Assembly (NCBI GenBank): GCA_024958655.1
Contig: JANWUR010000006.1
Coordinates: forward strand, 1-64,000
Length of the DNA stretch: 64,000 nt
Reading direction: 5' to 3'
Source: Cyanobium sp. FGCU6
GTDB taxonomy: Bacteria > Cyanobacteriota > Cyanobacteriia > PCC-6307 > Cyanobiaceae
The position numbers were made by a program, and so were the translations under genes. Below the pieces are notes generated by a model, which saw nothing but the letters and a program-made list of their open reading frames with translations, was not told the origin of the DNA and ran no database searches. Positions within the stretch are counted from its first letter, which is position 1. Every line of letters starts with the position of its first letter. Of this stretch, positions 7,796-17,975 are shown piece by piece.

Positions 7796-8443
7796 TCAAC
7801 CCAGTCGCCGCAGGCAGAGTTCCTCGAACGCCGGACGCAGCAGGTACGGGTATTCCCCCACCCACAGCTTCAGCTGGGGCAGCCAGGCATCGCTGATCGC
7901 GCCGATGCGGGAGAAGTCACGCCGCTCGCTCAGCACCAGGGCACGCACCACCATCCCGGGGCGGATCACCTGATGCTTCTTCTCCATCGGGAAGCGGATC
8001 TGGCCCAGATAGCCGTCTTCGTCTTCGATCTCCAGGCACAGCCAGGTGCGCCGGTTCTCCACCAGCTCCAGCCGGCCGGCGGCATCCGCCTGCTCCCGGC
8101 GGTTCTCCACCACCTCCCGGCTGAAGCGATCGGCCACCACGCCCTCGAACAGGGCGGCGGCCGGGTAGCGGCGCAGGGTGGCGTTGCGACGGCCGGCCTC
8201 GATGATCGGCCCCCAGAGCACATAGAGAAGGAACACGAAGCCCGCCACCAGGAACACCGGACCGATCTGGCTGGAGAACAGCAGCGTCTGGCTGATCAGC
8301 AGGGCGATCACGCCGCCGATCACCGAGATCAGCACCCGTTGCAGGATCTTGCGGGGATCGCCGCTGCAGGCACTGAACTGGGGCCCGGTGGCCACCGCCG
8401 GGATCAGCCGGAACAATTCGCCCTCGCGCAGGGGGATCAGCAT
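7796..8443 (-). CDS. Conserved membrane protein, unknown function
   Basis: Starting at MLIPLREGELF (8443) the product is 215 residues. Two hydrophobic segments lie near residues 35-75 (ISVIGGVIALLISQTLLF and VFLVAGFVFLLYVLWGPII), followed by a soluble C-terminal domain rich in charged and aromatic residues. Relatives in cyanobacteria are sometimes labelled phosphate ABC transporter permease, but I see no permease signature. It follows dapB on the same strand with a 34-bp gap, so co-transcription is likely. Confidence 0.75.
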   Translation of the reverse strand: MLIPLREGELFRLIPAVATGPQFSACSGDPRKILQRVLISVIGGVIALLISQTLLFSSQIGPVFLVAGFVFLLYVLWGPIIEAGRRNATLRRYPAAALFEGVVADRFSREVVENRREQADAAGRLELVENRRTWLCLEIEDEDGYLGQIRFPMEKKHQVIRPGMVVRALVLSERRDFSRIGAISDAWLPQLKLWVGEYPYLLRPAFEELCLRRLG

Positions 8444-8477
8444 CGGTCCCCTCCGGGGCAGGGATGGGCTGGCCTGC

Positions 8478-9344
8478 TCACAGCAGCCGCTCCAGCCCGT
8501 ACACCAGGCCGTCGAGAGCGCGAACCCGCCGCAGCGTGAGCAGAACCCCGGGCATGTAGGCACTGCGATCGATGGTGTCGTGGCGCAGGGTGTAGGTCTC
8601 GCCAGGAGCGCCGAACATCACCTCCTGATGGGCCACCAGCCCCGGAAGGCGGATCGCATGCAGCCGCAGGCCGCTCTCGCGCTGGCCACCGCGCACCCCC
8701 GTGAGGGTCTCGTGCTCCTCCACCTGCTGGGGGTTGAAGCTCTTGCCCAGCTCCTCCATCAACTCCGCCGTCTTGATGCAGGTGCCACTGGGGGCATCGG
8801 CCTTGCGGTTGTGGTGCAGCTCGGTCAGCTCGGCGAAGTCGTAGTAACGGGCCGCGGCGGCGGCGGCCTGCTGCAGCAGCACCATGCCCACCGAGAAGTT
8901 GGGGATCACGGCCCCACCCACGCCGGCCTTGGCGGCGAAGGTGGCCAGGTCCTCCAGCTGGACGGGGGAGAGCCCGGTGGTGCCGATCACAGGATGCACC
9001 CCGTAGGCGATCGCCGCCCGGGTGTGCTCGTACACCACCGAGGGATGGGTGAAGTCCACCAGCACCGCGCCGCCGCCGGGACCGGCGTTGCGCACCGCCT
9101 GGCTGGCCTGGCAGAGGGTGCCCTCGAAATCGGCGGTGATCGCCACCTCCAGCTCCCCGAGGCCCAGTTCAAGGCCGACATCCGCTCCTTCCTTGCCCGC
9201 GGTGGTGTCGATCGCACCCACCAGCGTGCAATCGGCCGCATCGCGCACCGCCTTCACCACCTCGGCGCCCATCCGGCCCAGGGCGCCGGCCACCACCACC
9301 GGGATCGCGGACGCGGGGGCGAGGGGGGACGGGGAGCTCGTCAT
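8478..9344 (-). CDS. dapB: 4-hydroxy-tetrahydrodipicolinate reductase
   Basis: DapB reduces 4-hydroxy-tetrahydrodipicolinate in the lysine/diaminopimelate pathway. The Rossmann motif [18 protein letters not shown] is at residues 16-33 and the substrate-binding catalytic motif [14 protein letters not shown] is near residues 174-187. The length of 288 residues is normal. The first dozen residues ([12 protein letters not shown]) look like a nonconserved extension. The gene diverges from chlH. Confidence 0.95.
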   Translation of the reverse strand: MTSSPSPLAPASAIPVVVAGALGRMGAEVVKAVRDAADCTLVGAIDTTAGKEGADVGLELGLGELEVAITADFEGTLCQASQAVRNAGPGGGAVLVDFTHPSVVYEHTRAAIAYGVHPVIGTTGLSPVQLEDLATFAAKAGVGGAVIPNFSVGMVLLQQAAAAAARYYDFAELTELHHNRKADAPSGTCIKTAELMEELGKSFNPQQVEEHETLTGVRGGQRESGLRLHAIRLPGLVAHQEVMFGAPGETYTLRHDTIDRSAYMPGVLLTLRRVRALDGLVYGLERLL

Positions 9345-9475
9345 GGCAGGGGAGCGGCCACAGGGAGGTGCAGCCGAGCCTATGGGGCGGCGCTCCTGTA
9401 ACGCCTTCGCCGCTGCGCTCGCACAGTCCGTCGCTGCTACGTAGGCTCCTTCACATTGCTCAACTCACGGCACGC

Positions 9476-12400
9476 ATGTTCACGCAGGTCCGCTCCGCCA
9501 ACCGCCGGGTCAGCCCTGCGAGCCGCGACGGCCGCCCCGTGATGAAGGCGGTGTACGTGGTGCTCGAGCCCCAGTACCAGAACGCCCTCACCACCGCCGC
9601 CACGGCGATAAACGAACAGAATGGCGCCCTGGCGATCGACCTGAGCGGCTACCTGATCGAGGAACTGCGCGATCCCGCCAACTACGCCGACTTCTGCGCC
9701 GATGTGGCCGAGGCCGACGTGTTCATCGCCTCGCTGATCTTCATCGAGGATCTCGCCCAGAAGGTGGTGGAGGCTGTAGCCCCCCACCGCGATCGCCTCA
9801 AGGCGGCGGTGGTGTTCCCCTCCATGCCGGAGGTGATGCGCCTGAACAAGCTGGGCACCTTCTCGATGGCCCAGCTGGGCCAGAGCAAGAGCGCCATCGC
9901 CCAGTTCATGAAGAAGCGCAAGGAGAAGGGCGGCTCCGCGGGTTTCCAGGACGCGATGCTCAAGCTGCTCAACACCCTGCCCACGGTGTTGAAGTACCTG
10001 CCGGTGGAGAAGGCGCAGGACGCCCGCTCCTTCATGCTCAGCTTCCAGTACTGGCTCGGCGGCACGCCCGACAACCTCAGGAACTTCCTGCTGATGCTGG
10101 CCGACAAGTACGTGTTCCCCAGGGGTGAGGCGGATCGGCCCGAACTGCTGGTGGCTGATCCGGTGGTGTTCCCCGATCTGGGCATCTGGCATCCCCTGGC
10201 GCCCGGGATGTTCGAAGACCTGAAGGAATACCTCAACTGGAGCGCCAGCCGCTCCGACCTCAGCGACAAGGCACGCAAGGGACCGGTGATCGGCCTGGTG
10301 CTGCAGCGCAGCCACATCGTCACCGGCGATGAGGCCCACTACGTGGCCGTGATCCAGGAGCTGGAGTATCGCGGCGCCACGGTGATTCCGGTGTTCTGCG
10401 GAGGTCTGGATTTCTCCAGGCCGGTCAACCAGTTCTTCTACGACCCGCTGAATCCTGAACAACCGATTGTGGACGGGGTGGTGAGCCTCACCGGTTTTGC
10501 CCTGGTGGGCGGCCCGGCCCGGCAGGACCACCCCAAGGCGATCGATGCCCTGAAGCGGCTCAACGTGCCCTACATGGTGGCGCTGCCGCTGGTGTTCCAG
10601 ACCACCCAGGAGTGGGAGGAGAGCGATCTGGGTCTCCACCCGGTGCAGGTGGCGCTGCAGATCGCCATCCCCGAGCTCGATGGAGCGATCGAACCGATCG
10701 TGCTGAGCGGCCGCGACGATGCCACCGGCAAGGCCCACACCCTGCAGGACCGGGTGGATGCGATCGCCGAACGGGCGATCCGCTGGGCCTCACTGCGCAT
10801 CAAACCCCGCGACGAGAAGAAACTGGCGATCACGGTGTTCAGCTTCCCGCCCGACAAGGGCAATGTCGGCACCGCCGCCTACCTCGACGTGTTCGGCTCG
10901 ATCTTCCGGGTGCTGGAGGAGATGAAGGCCAGGGGCTACACAATCGCCGACATGCCGCGCAGTCCCAAGGCGCTGATGCAGGCCGTGCTCATGGACCCGG
11001 AAGCCATGGAAGGGGCGCCGGAGCTGGCAATCGCCCATCGCATGAGCGTGGCGGAATACGAGCGGCTCACCCCCTACTCCGAGCGCCTCGAGGAGAACTG
11101 GGGCAAACCCCCCGGCACCCTCAACTCCGACGGCACCAACCTGCTGATCTACGGCCGCCACTTCGGCAACGTGTTCGTGGGGGTGCAGCCCACCTTCGGC
11201 TACGAGGGCGATCCGATGCGGCTGCTCTATTCCCGCAGTGCCAGCCCCCACCACGGTTTCGCCGCCTACTACACCTATCTGGAGAAGGTGTGGCAGGCCG
11301 ATGCCGTGCTGCATTTCGGCACCCATGGCTCGCTCGAGTTCATGCCCGGCAAGCAGATGGGGATGAGCGAAACCTGCTATCCCGATTCGCTGATCGGCGC
11401 TCTGCCGAACCTCTACTACTACGCCGCCAACAACCCGTCGGAGGCCACGATCGCCAAGCGGCGGGGCTACGCCTCCACCATCAGCTACCTCACCCCGCCC
11501 GCCGAGAACGCTGGGCTCTACAAGGGGCTCAAGGAGCTGGGCGAGCTGGTGGGCAGCTACCAGCAGCTGCGCGAGAGCTCCCGCGGTGTGCAGATCGTTA
11601 ACGCGATCGTGGAAACGGCACGCCAGTGCAACCTCGACAAGGACGTGGCCCTGGCCGAGGCCGATGCCGCGGAGCTGGACCTCGACGCTCGCGACGGTGT
11701 GGTGGGGGCGGTGTACCGCCAGCTGATGGAGATCGAGAGCCGGCTGCTGCCCTGTGGCCTGCACACGATCGGCAAGCCGCCCACCGCCGAGGAGGCGATC
11801 GCCACCCTGGTGAACATCGCCGCCCTTGAACGCGAGGAGGAGGGCCTGCGCTCGCTGCCGGCGCTGCTGGCCGAGAGCCGGGGCCGCAGCATCCAGGAGG
11901 TTTACAAGGGCAACGACGCCGGCGTGCTCGCCGACGTGGAGCTCAACCGGGTGATCACCGAAACCTGCCGGGCCGCGGTGGGCGCCATGGTGAGAGAGGT
12001 CACCGGCGCCGATGGTCGCGTGAGCCTGCGGCGCAACTTCGGCTGGTTCTTCGCGCTGCTGGAGCGCTTCGGCTTCCGCTTCCCCAGCCCCGCTCTGGCG
12101 GCCTGCCGCTACGCCGGCTTCCCTGAAGTGGATCAGGCCGAGCTCGATCGCACCTTCGCCTATCTGCGCTTCTGCCTCGAGCAGATCTGCGCCGACATGG
12201 AGATGGAGAGCCTGCTGCGGGCCCTCGATGGCGAATACGTGCTGCCGGGGCCCGGCGGCGATCCGATCCGCAACCCCGGCGTGCTGCCCAGCGGCAAGAA
12301 CATCCACGCCCTCGATCCCCAGGCGATCCCCACCCGCGCCGCCATCGCCGCTGCCAAGGTGGTGGTGGATCGGCTGATCGAACGCCAGAAGGCCGAGCAG

Positions 12401-13483
12401 GGCGCCTGGCCCGAAACGATCGCCTGCGTGCTCTGGGGCACCGACAACATCAAGACGTACGGCGAATCCCTGGCCCAGATCCTCTGGTTCATCGGCGTGC
12501 GGCCCCTGCCCGATTCGCTCGGCCGGGTGAACAAGCTGGAGCTGATCCCCCTCGAGGAGCTGGGCAGACCCCGGATCGACGTGGTGGTGAACTGCAGCGG
12601 CGTGTTCCGTGATCTGTTCATCAACCAGATGGGCCTGATCGATCAGGGCGTGAAGATGGCGGCCGAGGCCGAGGAGCCCCTGGAGCTGAACTTCGTGCGC
12701 AAGCACAGCCAGGAGCAGGCGAAGCAGCAGGGGATCTCGCTGCGGGATGCGGCCACCCGGGTGTTCTCCAACGCCAGCGGCAGCTACTCCTCCAACGTCA
12801 ACCTGGCGGTGGAGAACAGCACCTGGGAGGAGGAGGGCGAACTGCAGGAGATGTACCTCTCCCGCAAAACCTTCGCCTTCAACGCCGACAACCCCGGCGA
12901 GATGAATCAAAATCGCGAGGTGTTCGAATCGGCAATGAAAACGGCCGATGTCACCTTCCAGAATCTCGATTCAGCGGAGATCTCGCTCACGGATGTAAGC
13001 CATTATTTCGATTCCGATCCCACCAAGCTGATCGCCAACCTGCGCGATGATGGCAAGGCCCCGGCGAGCTACATCGCCGACACCACCACGGCCAACGCCC
13101 AGGTGCGCTCGCTGAGCGAAACGATCCGGCTGGATTCGCGCACCAAGCTGCTCAATCCCAAGTGGTACGAGGGCATGCTCAACTCCGGCTACGAGGGCGT
13201 GCGCGAAGTGGCCAAACGGCTCAACTTCACCCTCGGCTGGAGCGCCACAAGTGGCCAGGTCGACAACTTCGTGTACGAAGAGGCCAACGACACCTTCATC
13301 AACGACCCCGAGATGCGCAAGCGGCTGATGGAGCTCAACCCCCACAGCTTCCGCCGCATCGTGGGCACCCTGCTGGAAGTGAATGGCCGCGGCTACTGGG
13401 AAACCTCCAACGAGAACATCGCCCAGCTGCAGGAGATCTATCAGCAGATCGAGGATCGGATCGAAGGGGTGACGGAGGGCTGA
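9476..13483 (+). CDS. chlH: Magnesium chelatase subunit H
   Basis: ChlH is the large porphyrin-binding catalytic subunit that inserts Mg2+ into protoporphyrin IX with ChlI and ChlD, the first committed step of chlorophyll synthesis. From the ATG at 9476 it has 1335 residues, matching the usual size of about 1330. CobN-like segments such as [17 protein letters not shown] and [15 protein letters not shown] are intact. The open frame extends 36 codons further upstream, but those residues are not conserved. The region between dapB and chlH is only 131 bp and must hold both promoters. Confidence 0.97.
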   Translation: MFTQVRSANRRVSPASRDGRPVMKAVYVVLEPQYQNALTTAATAINEQNGALAIDLSGYLIEELRDPANYADFCADVAEADVFIASLIFIEDLAQKVVEAVAPHRDRLKAAVVFPSMPEVMRLNKLGTFSMAQLGQSKSAIAQFMKKRKEKGGSAGFQDAMLKLLNTLPTVLKYLPVEKAQDARSFMLSFQYWLGGTPDNLRNFLLMLADKYVFPRGEADRPELLVADPVVFPDLGIWHPLAPGMFEDLKEYLNWSASRSDLSDKARKGPVIGLVLQRSHIVTGDEAHYVAVIQELEYRGATVIPVFCGGLDFSRPVNQFFYDPLNPEQPIVDGVVSLTGFALVGGPARQDHPKAIDALKRLNVPYMVALPLVFQTTQEWEESDLGLHPVQVALQIAIPELDGAIEPIVLSGRDDATGKAHTLQDRVDAIAERAIRWASLRIKPRDEKKLAITVFSFPPDKGNVGTAAYLDVFGSIFRVLEEMKARGYTIADMPRSPKALMQAVLMDPEAMEGAPELAIAHRMSVAEYERLTPYSERLEENWGKPPGTLNSDGTNLLIYGRHFGNVFVGVQPTFGYEGDPMRLLYSRSASPHHGFAAYYTYLEKVWQADAVLHFGTHGSLEFMPGKQMGMSETCYPDSLIGALPNLYYYAANNPSEATIAKRRGYASTISYLTPPAENAGLYKGLKELGELVGSYQQLRESSRGVQIVNAIVETARQCNLDKDVALAEADAAELDLDARDGVVGAVYRQLMEIESRLLPCGLHTIGKPPTAEEAIATLVNIAALEREEEGLRSLPALLAESRGRSIQEVYKGNDAGVLADVELNRVITETCRAAVGAMVREVTGADGRVSLRRNFGWFFALLERFGFRFPSPALAACRYAGFPEVDQAELDRTFAYLRFCLEQICADMEMESLLRALDGEYVLPGPGGDPIRNPGVLPSGKNIHALDPQAIPTRAAIAAAKVVVDRLIERQKAEQGAWPETIACVLWGTDNIKTYGESLAQILWFIGVRPLPDSLGRVNKLELIPLEELGRPRIDVVVNCSGVFRDLFINQMGLIDQGVKMAAEAEEPLELNFVRKHSQEQAKQQGISLRDAATRVFSNASGSYSSNVNLAVENSTWEEEGELQEMYLSRKTFAFNADNPGEMNQNREVFESAMKTADVTFQNLDSAEISLTDVSHYFDSDPTKLIANLRDDGKAPASYIADTTTANAQVRSLSETIRLDSRTKLLNPKWYEGMLNSGYEGVREVAKRLNFTLGWSATSGQVDNFVYEEANDTFINDPEMRKRLMELNPHSFRRIVGTLLEVNGRGYWETSNENIAQLQEIYQQIEDRIEGVTEG

Positions 13484-13690
13484 GCCCCCCCGCACCCACT
13501 CCCTCTTCTCAGCGCGATCTCACTGAGTCTTGCGTTCCACGTCTTTTCCGCCCGATCAACCCCCCATAGCCTGAGACCTGGAGCGCGATGGCAATGGCGT
13601 GGATCGATCGGCACGCGCTGTCTGGCGCCTGGCAAGTCGCAGGCGGCGACATTCTTCGTCACCGAGAGCAGCTGGGGAACGGGTACCGAC

Positions 13691-15157
13691 GTGGGTACGT
13701 TCGCCTGGGCCATCCACCAGGCCAACATCACGCAGGGACTCGACGTGATCTCGGTGGCCGATGGGCTGCAGATCAACGTGGATGGCGCCAACCAGACCAG
13801 CAGCCCCTTCAACCTGGCCACAATCTCCGATTCCGTGACCATCCTGGGCAACAACGCCCGCCTGGTTGGCAACCCCGAGTTCGTGACCAGCGGCGGCATT
13901 GATGTCACCAAGAACAACCCACAAAAGTTTATCAACGGGTTCGACATTCTCGCCACCCCATCGTTCTCCCTCCTGAAGATCGGCACGTTCAATGCCAATA
14001 ACAGCGGCATCAACGTCTCAATCAGCAACCTCAACACCAACGGTCTCAACCGCATCGCCCAGGTGAACCAGGGGGCCTCGCTGCGCTACAGCGGCAGCGC
14101 CTTCGAGCAGTCGGTGAACTTCACCGGTGGCAGCACGGGCTGCTGCTTCTCAGGCTACGCAGGCTCCACGATCAGCCTCGACAACGTGCTGATCCGCGAT
14201 GCCCACACCTTCAACAGTCCGATCGGCCTGGCGTTCGATGCGCTGATCTCCGCAGAGGATGCCACGCTCAACATCAGTAACAGCCGGATTGAACGTTCGG
14301 CCGGCGGTGGCGCCATCTCTCTGGTGGGCGGCGTCGCCAACGTGGTGAGCTCGGTGCTGTTCGGTTCCGGGGGTGTGAGCGCGGTGGGGAGCGCCAGCGC
14401 CGGAACTCTGAAGTTCGTCAACAGCCTGGCCTACCTCACCGGCCCGCAGGAGAACGGCGGGCTTGATGACGATGTGCGCAGCAATCGCTTCATCGCTGGC
14501 AGCGGCGGCGTGATCGAGGTGATCGCCTCCACGATCCTCTCCGACAACGCCACGATCCTGGGGAACCTGGATCGTGGCTACAACAACGGCGTTCCCCTCA
14601 CCTTGGCCGGCGGCAGCATCCAGCTCAGCTCCTCCGCCGTCATGGCCACCCAGGTCGCCGGACTTGACGATCAGATCGCCTATGCCGTCACCACGGATGG
14701 TGGAAACTACAGTGCGGATGCGCTCTCCTGGGTACGGCCCACCGGCACCCAGGGAGCCAGCAGCCTGCAGACGCTGTTCAACCAGCCGGGCCTGCTCACC
14801 GGCCAGCCCGGTATCCCCGTAGCGGTGGCCTCCGTGGATCCGCTGGTGGAATTCCTGCTGCCCTATCCCGAGGGGGCCTACCCGGCCGTTCCCGGCGTGC
14901 TGCTGGGCGTGGTGCCCGATGCCGGGCCCGGGGGGGTCAACGAACTGCTCAACCCGATGGATGGCAACCCGATCACCACCGATGTGTTCGGCAATCCCCG
15001 CACCACCAACGGCCTGCGCAATGTGGGGGCGGTACAGGCGCAGGTCCCCGGGCCGTTGCCCCTGCTGGGGCTGGCGAGTGCCTATGGCTGGTGCCATCGC
15101 CTGCGGCGCCGCACCCGCGCCCTCAGCACTCCACGCCGGGGGAAGATCGAGGACTGA
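13691..15157 (+). CDS. Secreted repeat-rich protein with PEP-CTERM-like tail; 5' end unclear
   Basis: The sequence is rich in Asn, Ser, Gly and short beta-strand-like turns, as in parallel beta-helix (pectate-lyase-like) surface proteins. The C-terminus has PGPLPLLGLASAYGW followed by a basic cluster, the PEP-CTERM-like sorting signal common in picocyanobacteria. The GTG at 13691 is only a formal start. Protein-like sequence (SQAATFFVTESSWGTGTDV) continues upstream in frame to about 13635. No ATG, GTG or TTG occurs in this frame between the chlH stop and 13691. An ATG with a GGAG site (13588) lies in another frame, suggesting a frameshift in the signal peptide region. Confidence 0.7.
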   Translation: MGTFAWAIHQANITQGLDVISVADGLQINVDGANQTSSPFNLATISDSVTILGNNARLVGNPEFVTSGGIDVTKNNPQKFINGFDILATPSFSLLKIGTFNANNSGINVSISNLNTNGLNRIAQVNQGASLRYSGSAFEQSVNFTGGSTGCCFSGYAGSTISLDNVLIRDAHTFNSPIGLAFDALISAEDATLNISNSRIERSAGGGAISLVGGVANVVSSVLFGSGGVSAVGSASAGTLKFVNSLAYLTGPQENGGLDDDVRSNRFIAGSGGVIEVIASTILSDNATILGNLDRGYNNGVPLTLAGGSIQLSSSAVMATQVAGLDDQIAYAVTTDGGNYSADALSWVRPTGTQGASSLQTLFNQPGLLTGQPGIPVAVASVDPLVEFLLPYPEGAYPAVPGVLLGVVPDAGPGGVNELLNPMDGNPITTDVFGNPRTTNGLRNVGAVQAQVPGPLPLLGLASAYGWCHRLRRRTRALSTPRRGKIED

Positions 15158-15179
15158 GCCAATCAGCCCAGTTCGAACG

Positions 15180-16208
15180 ATGCCTCACATCCCCTTGCGT
15201 GAACCCCTGAGGGGTACGGGCCTTGCGCCGTTGCTGTCCACCAGGGATTTCGCCGAATGGGAAGAGGCCACGCACCGCACCCTCGGTCATCACCGCAGTC
15301 GCCTGGTCGGTCAGGCTGGGGGATTTGAGGCCCACTACCGGCTCGGCTGGGCAGGCCCTCTGCAGGTGCTGCACATTCGCGGCCGTGGAGAGGTGGAACT
15401 CCATCGCACCCAGCGCAGCAACGTGGTGCTGTGGCTGCCACTCCTTGGGCTGAGCGAGGAATGCATCAACGGCAACCTGCACAGCGCCGAATCCGGGATG
15501 GCCTTACTGTTCCGGCCAGGCGATGAGATGAGGGGCCGCAGCAGCCAGGAACTGGAGGGGATCTCGGTGCTGATGCCGGACACCCTGTTGCCTGGTGGCG
15601 GACCGTCCCTGCTGCAGCGGGGTCCCCGCGCCCGGGAGGTGGTTGACATGGCGCTGGAACTGGCCCAGGCCACGGCCTGCGGTCGACCTGGCATGGAGCA
15701 CGGCGCCTTCGGCCTGGTGGAGGCGCTGCGAGCCTGGCAGCAGGAGCAGAACGATCCGGAAAAGGAGTGGCGGGAACGTCCTGGAGCGGCTCGGGCGAGG
15801 ACGCTGGTGAATGAAGGGCTCGCCTGGATGAAGGGACGCCTGGGTGAGCCGTTCACGGTGACGGAACTGGCGGCGGGCCTGAGTTCATCAGTCAGGGCGC
15901 TGCAGTACGCCTTCCAACAGGAGCTGGGCCGGTCACCACTGGCAGAGGCCAGGCGTCAGAGGTTGCGCCTTCTGCGGGAACGGCTGCTCGACCCGCACCA
16001 GAGCCATGTGCCGATCGGCCTGGTGATGGCCGACTGCGGACTGCTGGCAGCAGGAAGCGCTGCGAGGGAGTATCGGGAACTATGGGGAGAGCTGCCGCGT
16101 GAGACGCGGCAGCAACGGACTCCATACGCAGGCCGGGGATCGAGGCTCAAGCCCCCGACTGACCGAGCTGTACGGGGATACGCGGCACCGGGAACCCGTT
16201 CTGACTGA
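15180..16208 (+). CDS. AraC-family transcriptional regulator
   Basis: From the ATG at 15180 (MPHIPLREPL) the protein has 342 residues. The N-terminal sensor region is diverse. The C-terminal part carries the AraC double helix-turn-helix: FTVTELAAGLSSSVRALQYAFQQELG (first helix pair, near residues 226-251) and a second region ending LLAAGSAAREYRELWGELP. About 40 basic residues follow the HTH and are encoded by DNA that overlaps the convergent MscS gene by 62 bp; this tail may be an accidental extension. It follows the surface-protein gene by 22 bp, so it may regulate it. Confidence 0.88.
   Translation: MPHIPLREPLRGTGLAPLLSTRDFAEWEEATHRTLGHHRSRLVGQAGGFEAHYRLGWAGPLQVLHIRGRGEVELHRTQRSNVVLWLPLLGLSEECINGNLHSAESGMALLFRPGDEMRGRSSQELEGISVLMPDTLLPGGGPSLLQRGPRAREVVDMALELAQATACGRPGMEHGAFGLVEALRAWQQEQNDPEKEWRERPGAARARTLVNEGLAWMKGRLGEPFTVTELAAGLSSSVRALQYAFQQELGRSPLAEARRQRLRLLRERLLDPHQSHVPIGLVMADCGLLAAGSAAREYRELWGELPRETRQQRTPYAGRGSRLKPPTDRAVRGYAAPGTRSD
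16091..16113. terminator. Perfect 10-bp hairpin inside the 3' end of the AraC gene
   Basis: GCTGCCGCGT-gag-ACGCGGCAGC forms a perfect stem with a 3-base loop. It lies within the AraC reading frame just after the second HTH and 34 bp beyond the stop of the convergent mscS-type gene. Read leftward it is well placed to end the channel transcript, though there is no T-run on either strand. Confidence 0.45.
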
Positions 16209-16989
16209 GGGTGTCGGCGATCACGCGGTTGGTATCGAAATAGACCTGCCAGTAATGGTCATTGTTCGTGTAGGGACGGACTGCCAGGCGGGGGCCCCGC
16301 TCGGTGAAGGTAAGCAGTTCCACATCGGGGTCCTTGCCCGGGTACTGGTTGGGCACCGCCTTGAGGGCATCCTTGAGCAGAGCGATCGCACGATTCACAT
16401 CGGCACTGCTGTCGAGCTGAGCCTCCAGTTCGACGCGGCGGAAGGGGTGGGAGGAATAGTTGACGATCGTGTCGCCGAAGAACTTGCCATTGGGGATGAT
16501 ATGACGCACGTTGTCGGGCGCGAGGACGGACGTCACGAACATTCCGATCTCCTCAACGGTGCCGGTGACACCACCAGCAGTGACGAAATCGCCGCTGCTC
16601 ACCGGACGGAAGATCTGCAGAAAGACACCGGCGGCGAAGTTGCTGAGCATTCCGCTCCAGGCTGCACCGATCGCCACACCGGCACCGGCGAGAAGGGCGG
16701 CGAAGCTGGCTGTCTGGATGCCGAAGAACCCAAGGATCGCCACAGCCAGCACCACCCGCAGCAGGGCTCCGAGGATGTTGAGCAGAAAGCCGATCAGGGT
16801 GGGATCGAGTGTGCTCTTGTTGAAGGTGCGGCGGAGCACCTTGAGAACCATTCGGATCAGCCAGGTGCCCACAATCCAGAGGGCAACGGCACCGGCAAGT
16901 TTGAACAGGAACGGCACCAGGATGGTCACCACCATCGAGGGATCGGCAACCAATGTGGTGGGACTTGGCACAGCAGCCAGGAAAGACAT
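16147..16989 (-). CDS. Small-conductance mechanosensitive channel family protein
   Basis: This 280-residue MscS-type protein has N-terminal transmembrane helices and a pore-lining helix with Gly/Ala packing near residues 95-128 (LAGAGVAIGAAWSGMLSN, then FAAGVFLQIFRP). A beta domain with GDFVTAGGVTGTVEEI and PNGKFFGDTIVNYS follows, the conserved family pattern. It should open under membrane tension and release osmolytes. It is 49 bp downstream of folP on the same strand. Confidence 0.93.
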   Translation of the reverse strand: MSFLAAVPSPTTLVADPSMVVTILVPFLFKLAGAVALWIVGTWLIRMVLKVLRRTFNKSTLDPTLIGFLLNILGALLRVVLAVAILGFFGIQTASFAALLAGAGVAIGAAWSGMLSNFAAGVFLQIFRPVSSGDFVTAGGVTGTVEEIGMFVTSVLAPDNVRHIIPNGKFFGDTIVNYSSHPFRRVELEAQLDSSADVNRAIALLKDALKAVPNQYPGKDPDVELLTFTERGPRLAVRPYTNNDHYWQVYFDTNRVIADTLSQNGFPVPRIPVQLGQSGA

Positions 16990-17038
16990 TCGTCTTATTT
17001 TTCAGTACTGACAAAAAACCAAAGAGCCAGCACCCGTG

Positions 17039-17935
17039 TCAAGGAGAGGCCGCTGCCGGTGAGGAGACACACAAATCCTGGCCGCACAGCGCATCAGCCA
17101 TCCTGGCCGTCTGCACAACCGGGCCTACATCGTGAACCCTCAGCACGGCGGCACCCCGGCTGATCGCCAGGGTACAGACCGCCACCGTTCCCCACAGCCG
17201 TGCCCGGGGTCTCGGTTCATCGAGCACAGTACCGATGAACCGCTTGCGCGAGGGGCCTACCAGCAGTGGGAAACCCTCGCCCGCAAGGCGATCCAGCCCC
17301 CGCAGCAGCGCCAGGTTCTGCTCGGAGCTCTTGGCGAAGCCGAGGCCAGGGTCCCAGAGGATCCGCTGCGGCTGCACCCCGGCGGCCAGCAGGTCGTCGG
17401 TGGCGTCGAGCAGCTCGGCCCGCACCTCCGCCAGCACATCGCCGTAGACGGCAAGCGCGTCCATGGCGAGGCTGTCGCCCCGGTTGTGCATCAGCACGTA
17501 GGGGCACCCGGCTGCCGCCACGAGGGCCGCCATCGCCGGATCGCGCAAGGTACTGCCGCCGCGCACGTCATTCACCCAGTCGGCCCCTTCCGCCAGGGCC
17601 ACCTCGGCCACGGTGGCGCGGAAGGTGTCCACCGACAGCAGGGCGGTGGGATAGGCGCTGCGGAGTGCGCGGAGCACCGGCAGCAGCCGCTGCAGTTCGG
17701 ACTCCGGCCCGATCTCGGATGCCCCCGGCCTGGTGCTCTGGGCCCCGAGATCCAGCACATCCGCCCCGGCCGCCAGCATCTTCCGGGCCTGGCGGACCGC
17801 GGCTTCCGGCCGATCGAAGCGGCCCCCGTCGCTGAAGGAATCCGGAGTGAGGTTGAGGATCCCCATCACCCAGGTGCGAGAACCATCCGGCAGCAGGGGC
17901 CTGCCCGAAGAGAGCGGATCCGCCGCAGGAGCCAT
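17039..17935 (-). CDS. folP: Dihydropteroate synthase
   Basis: FolP condenses p-aminobenzoate with dihydropterin pyrophosphate in folate synthesis. The signature VMGILNLTPDSFSDGG is near residue 24, SVDTFRA and MHNRGD follow in order, and the C-terminal GPSRKRFIG motif is present. The likely start is the ATG at 17935, giving 298 residues; a Met four codons upstream is also possible. It is 40 bp downstream of the Nmad3-type gene on the same strand. Confidence 0.95.
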   Translation of the reverse strand: MAPAADPLSSGRPLLPDGSRTWVMGILNLTPDSFSDGGRFDRPEAAVRQARKMLAAGADVLDLGAQSTRPGASEIGPESELQRLLPVLRALRSAYPTALLSVDTFRATVAEVALAEGADWVNDVRGGSTLRDPAMAALVAAAGCPYVLMHNRGDSLAMDALAVYGDVLAEVRAELLDATDDLLAAGVQPQRILWDPGLGFAKSSEQNLALLRGLDRLAGEGFPLLVGPSRKRFIGTVLDEPRPRARLWGTVAVCTLAISRGAAVLRVHDVGPVVQTARMADALCGQDLCVSSPAAASP

Positions 17936-17975
17936 CGCCGGGCACACAGATGCCCCCCATCCTGCTGCGCCACCC

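Noticed and set aside
10790-12910. 706-codon ORF antisense to chlH, plus others in the same gene
   Set aside because: It is rich in His, Gly and Gln with no domain signature, the expected shadow of a GC-rich gene with strong codon bias; chlH on the other strand is certain.
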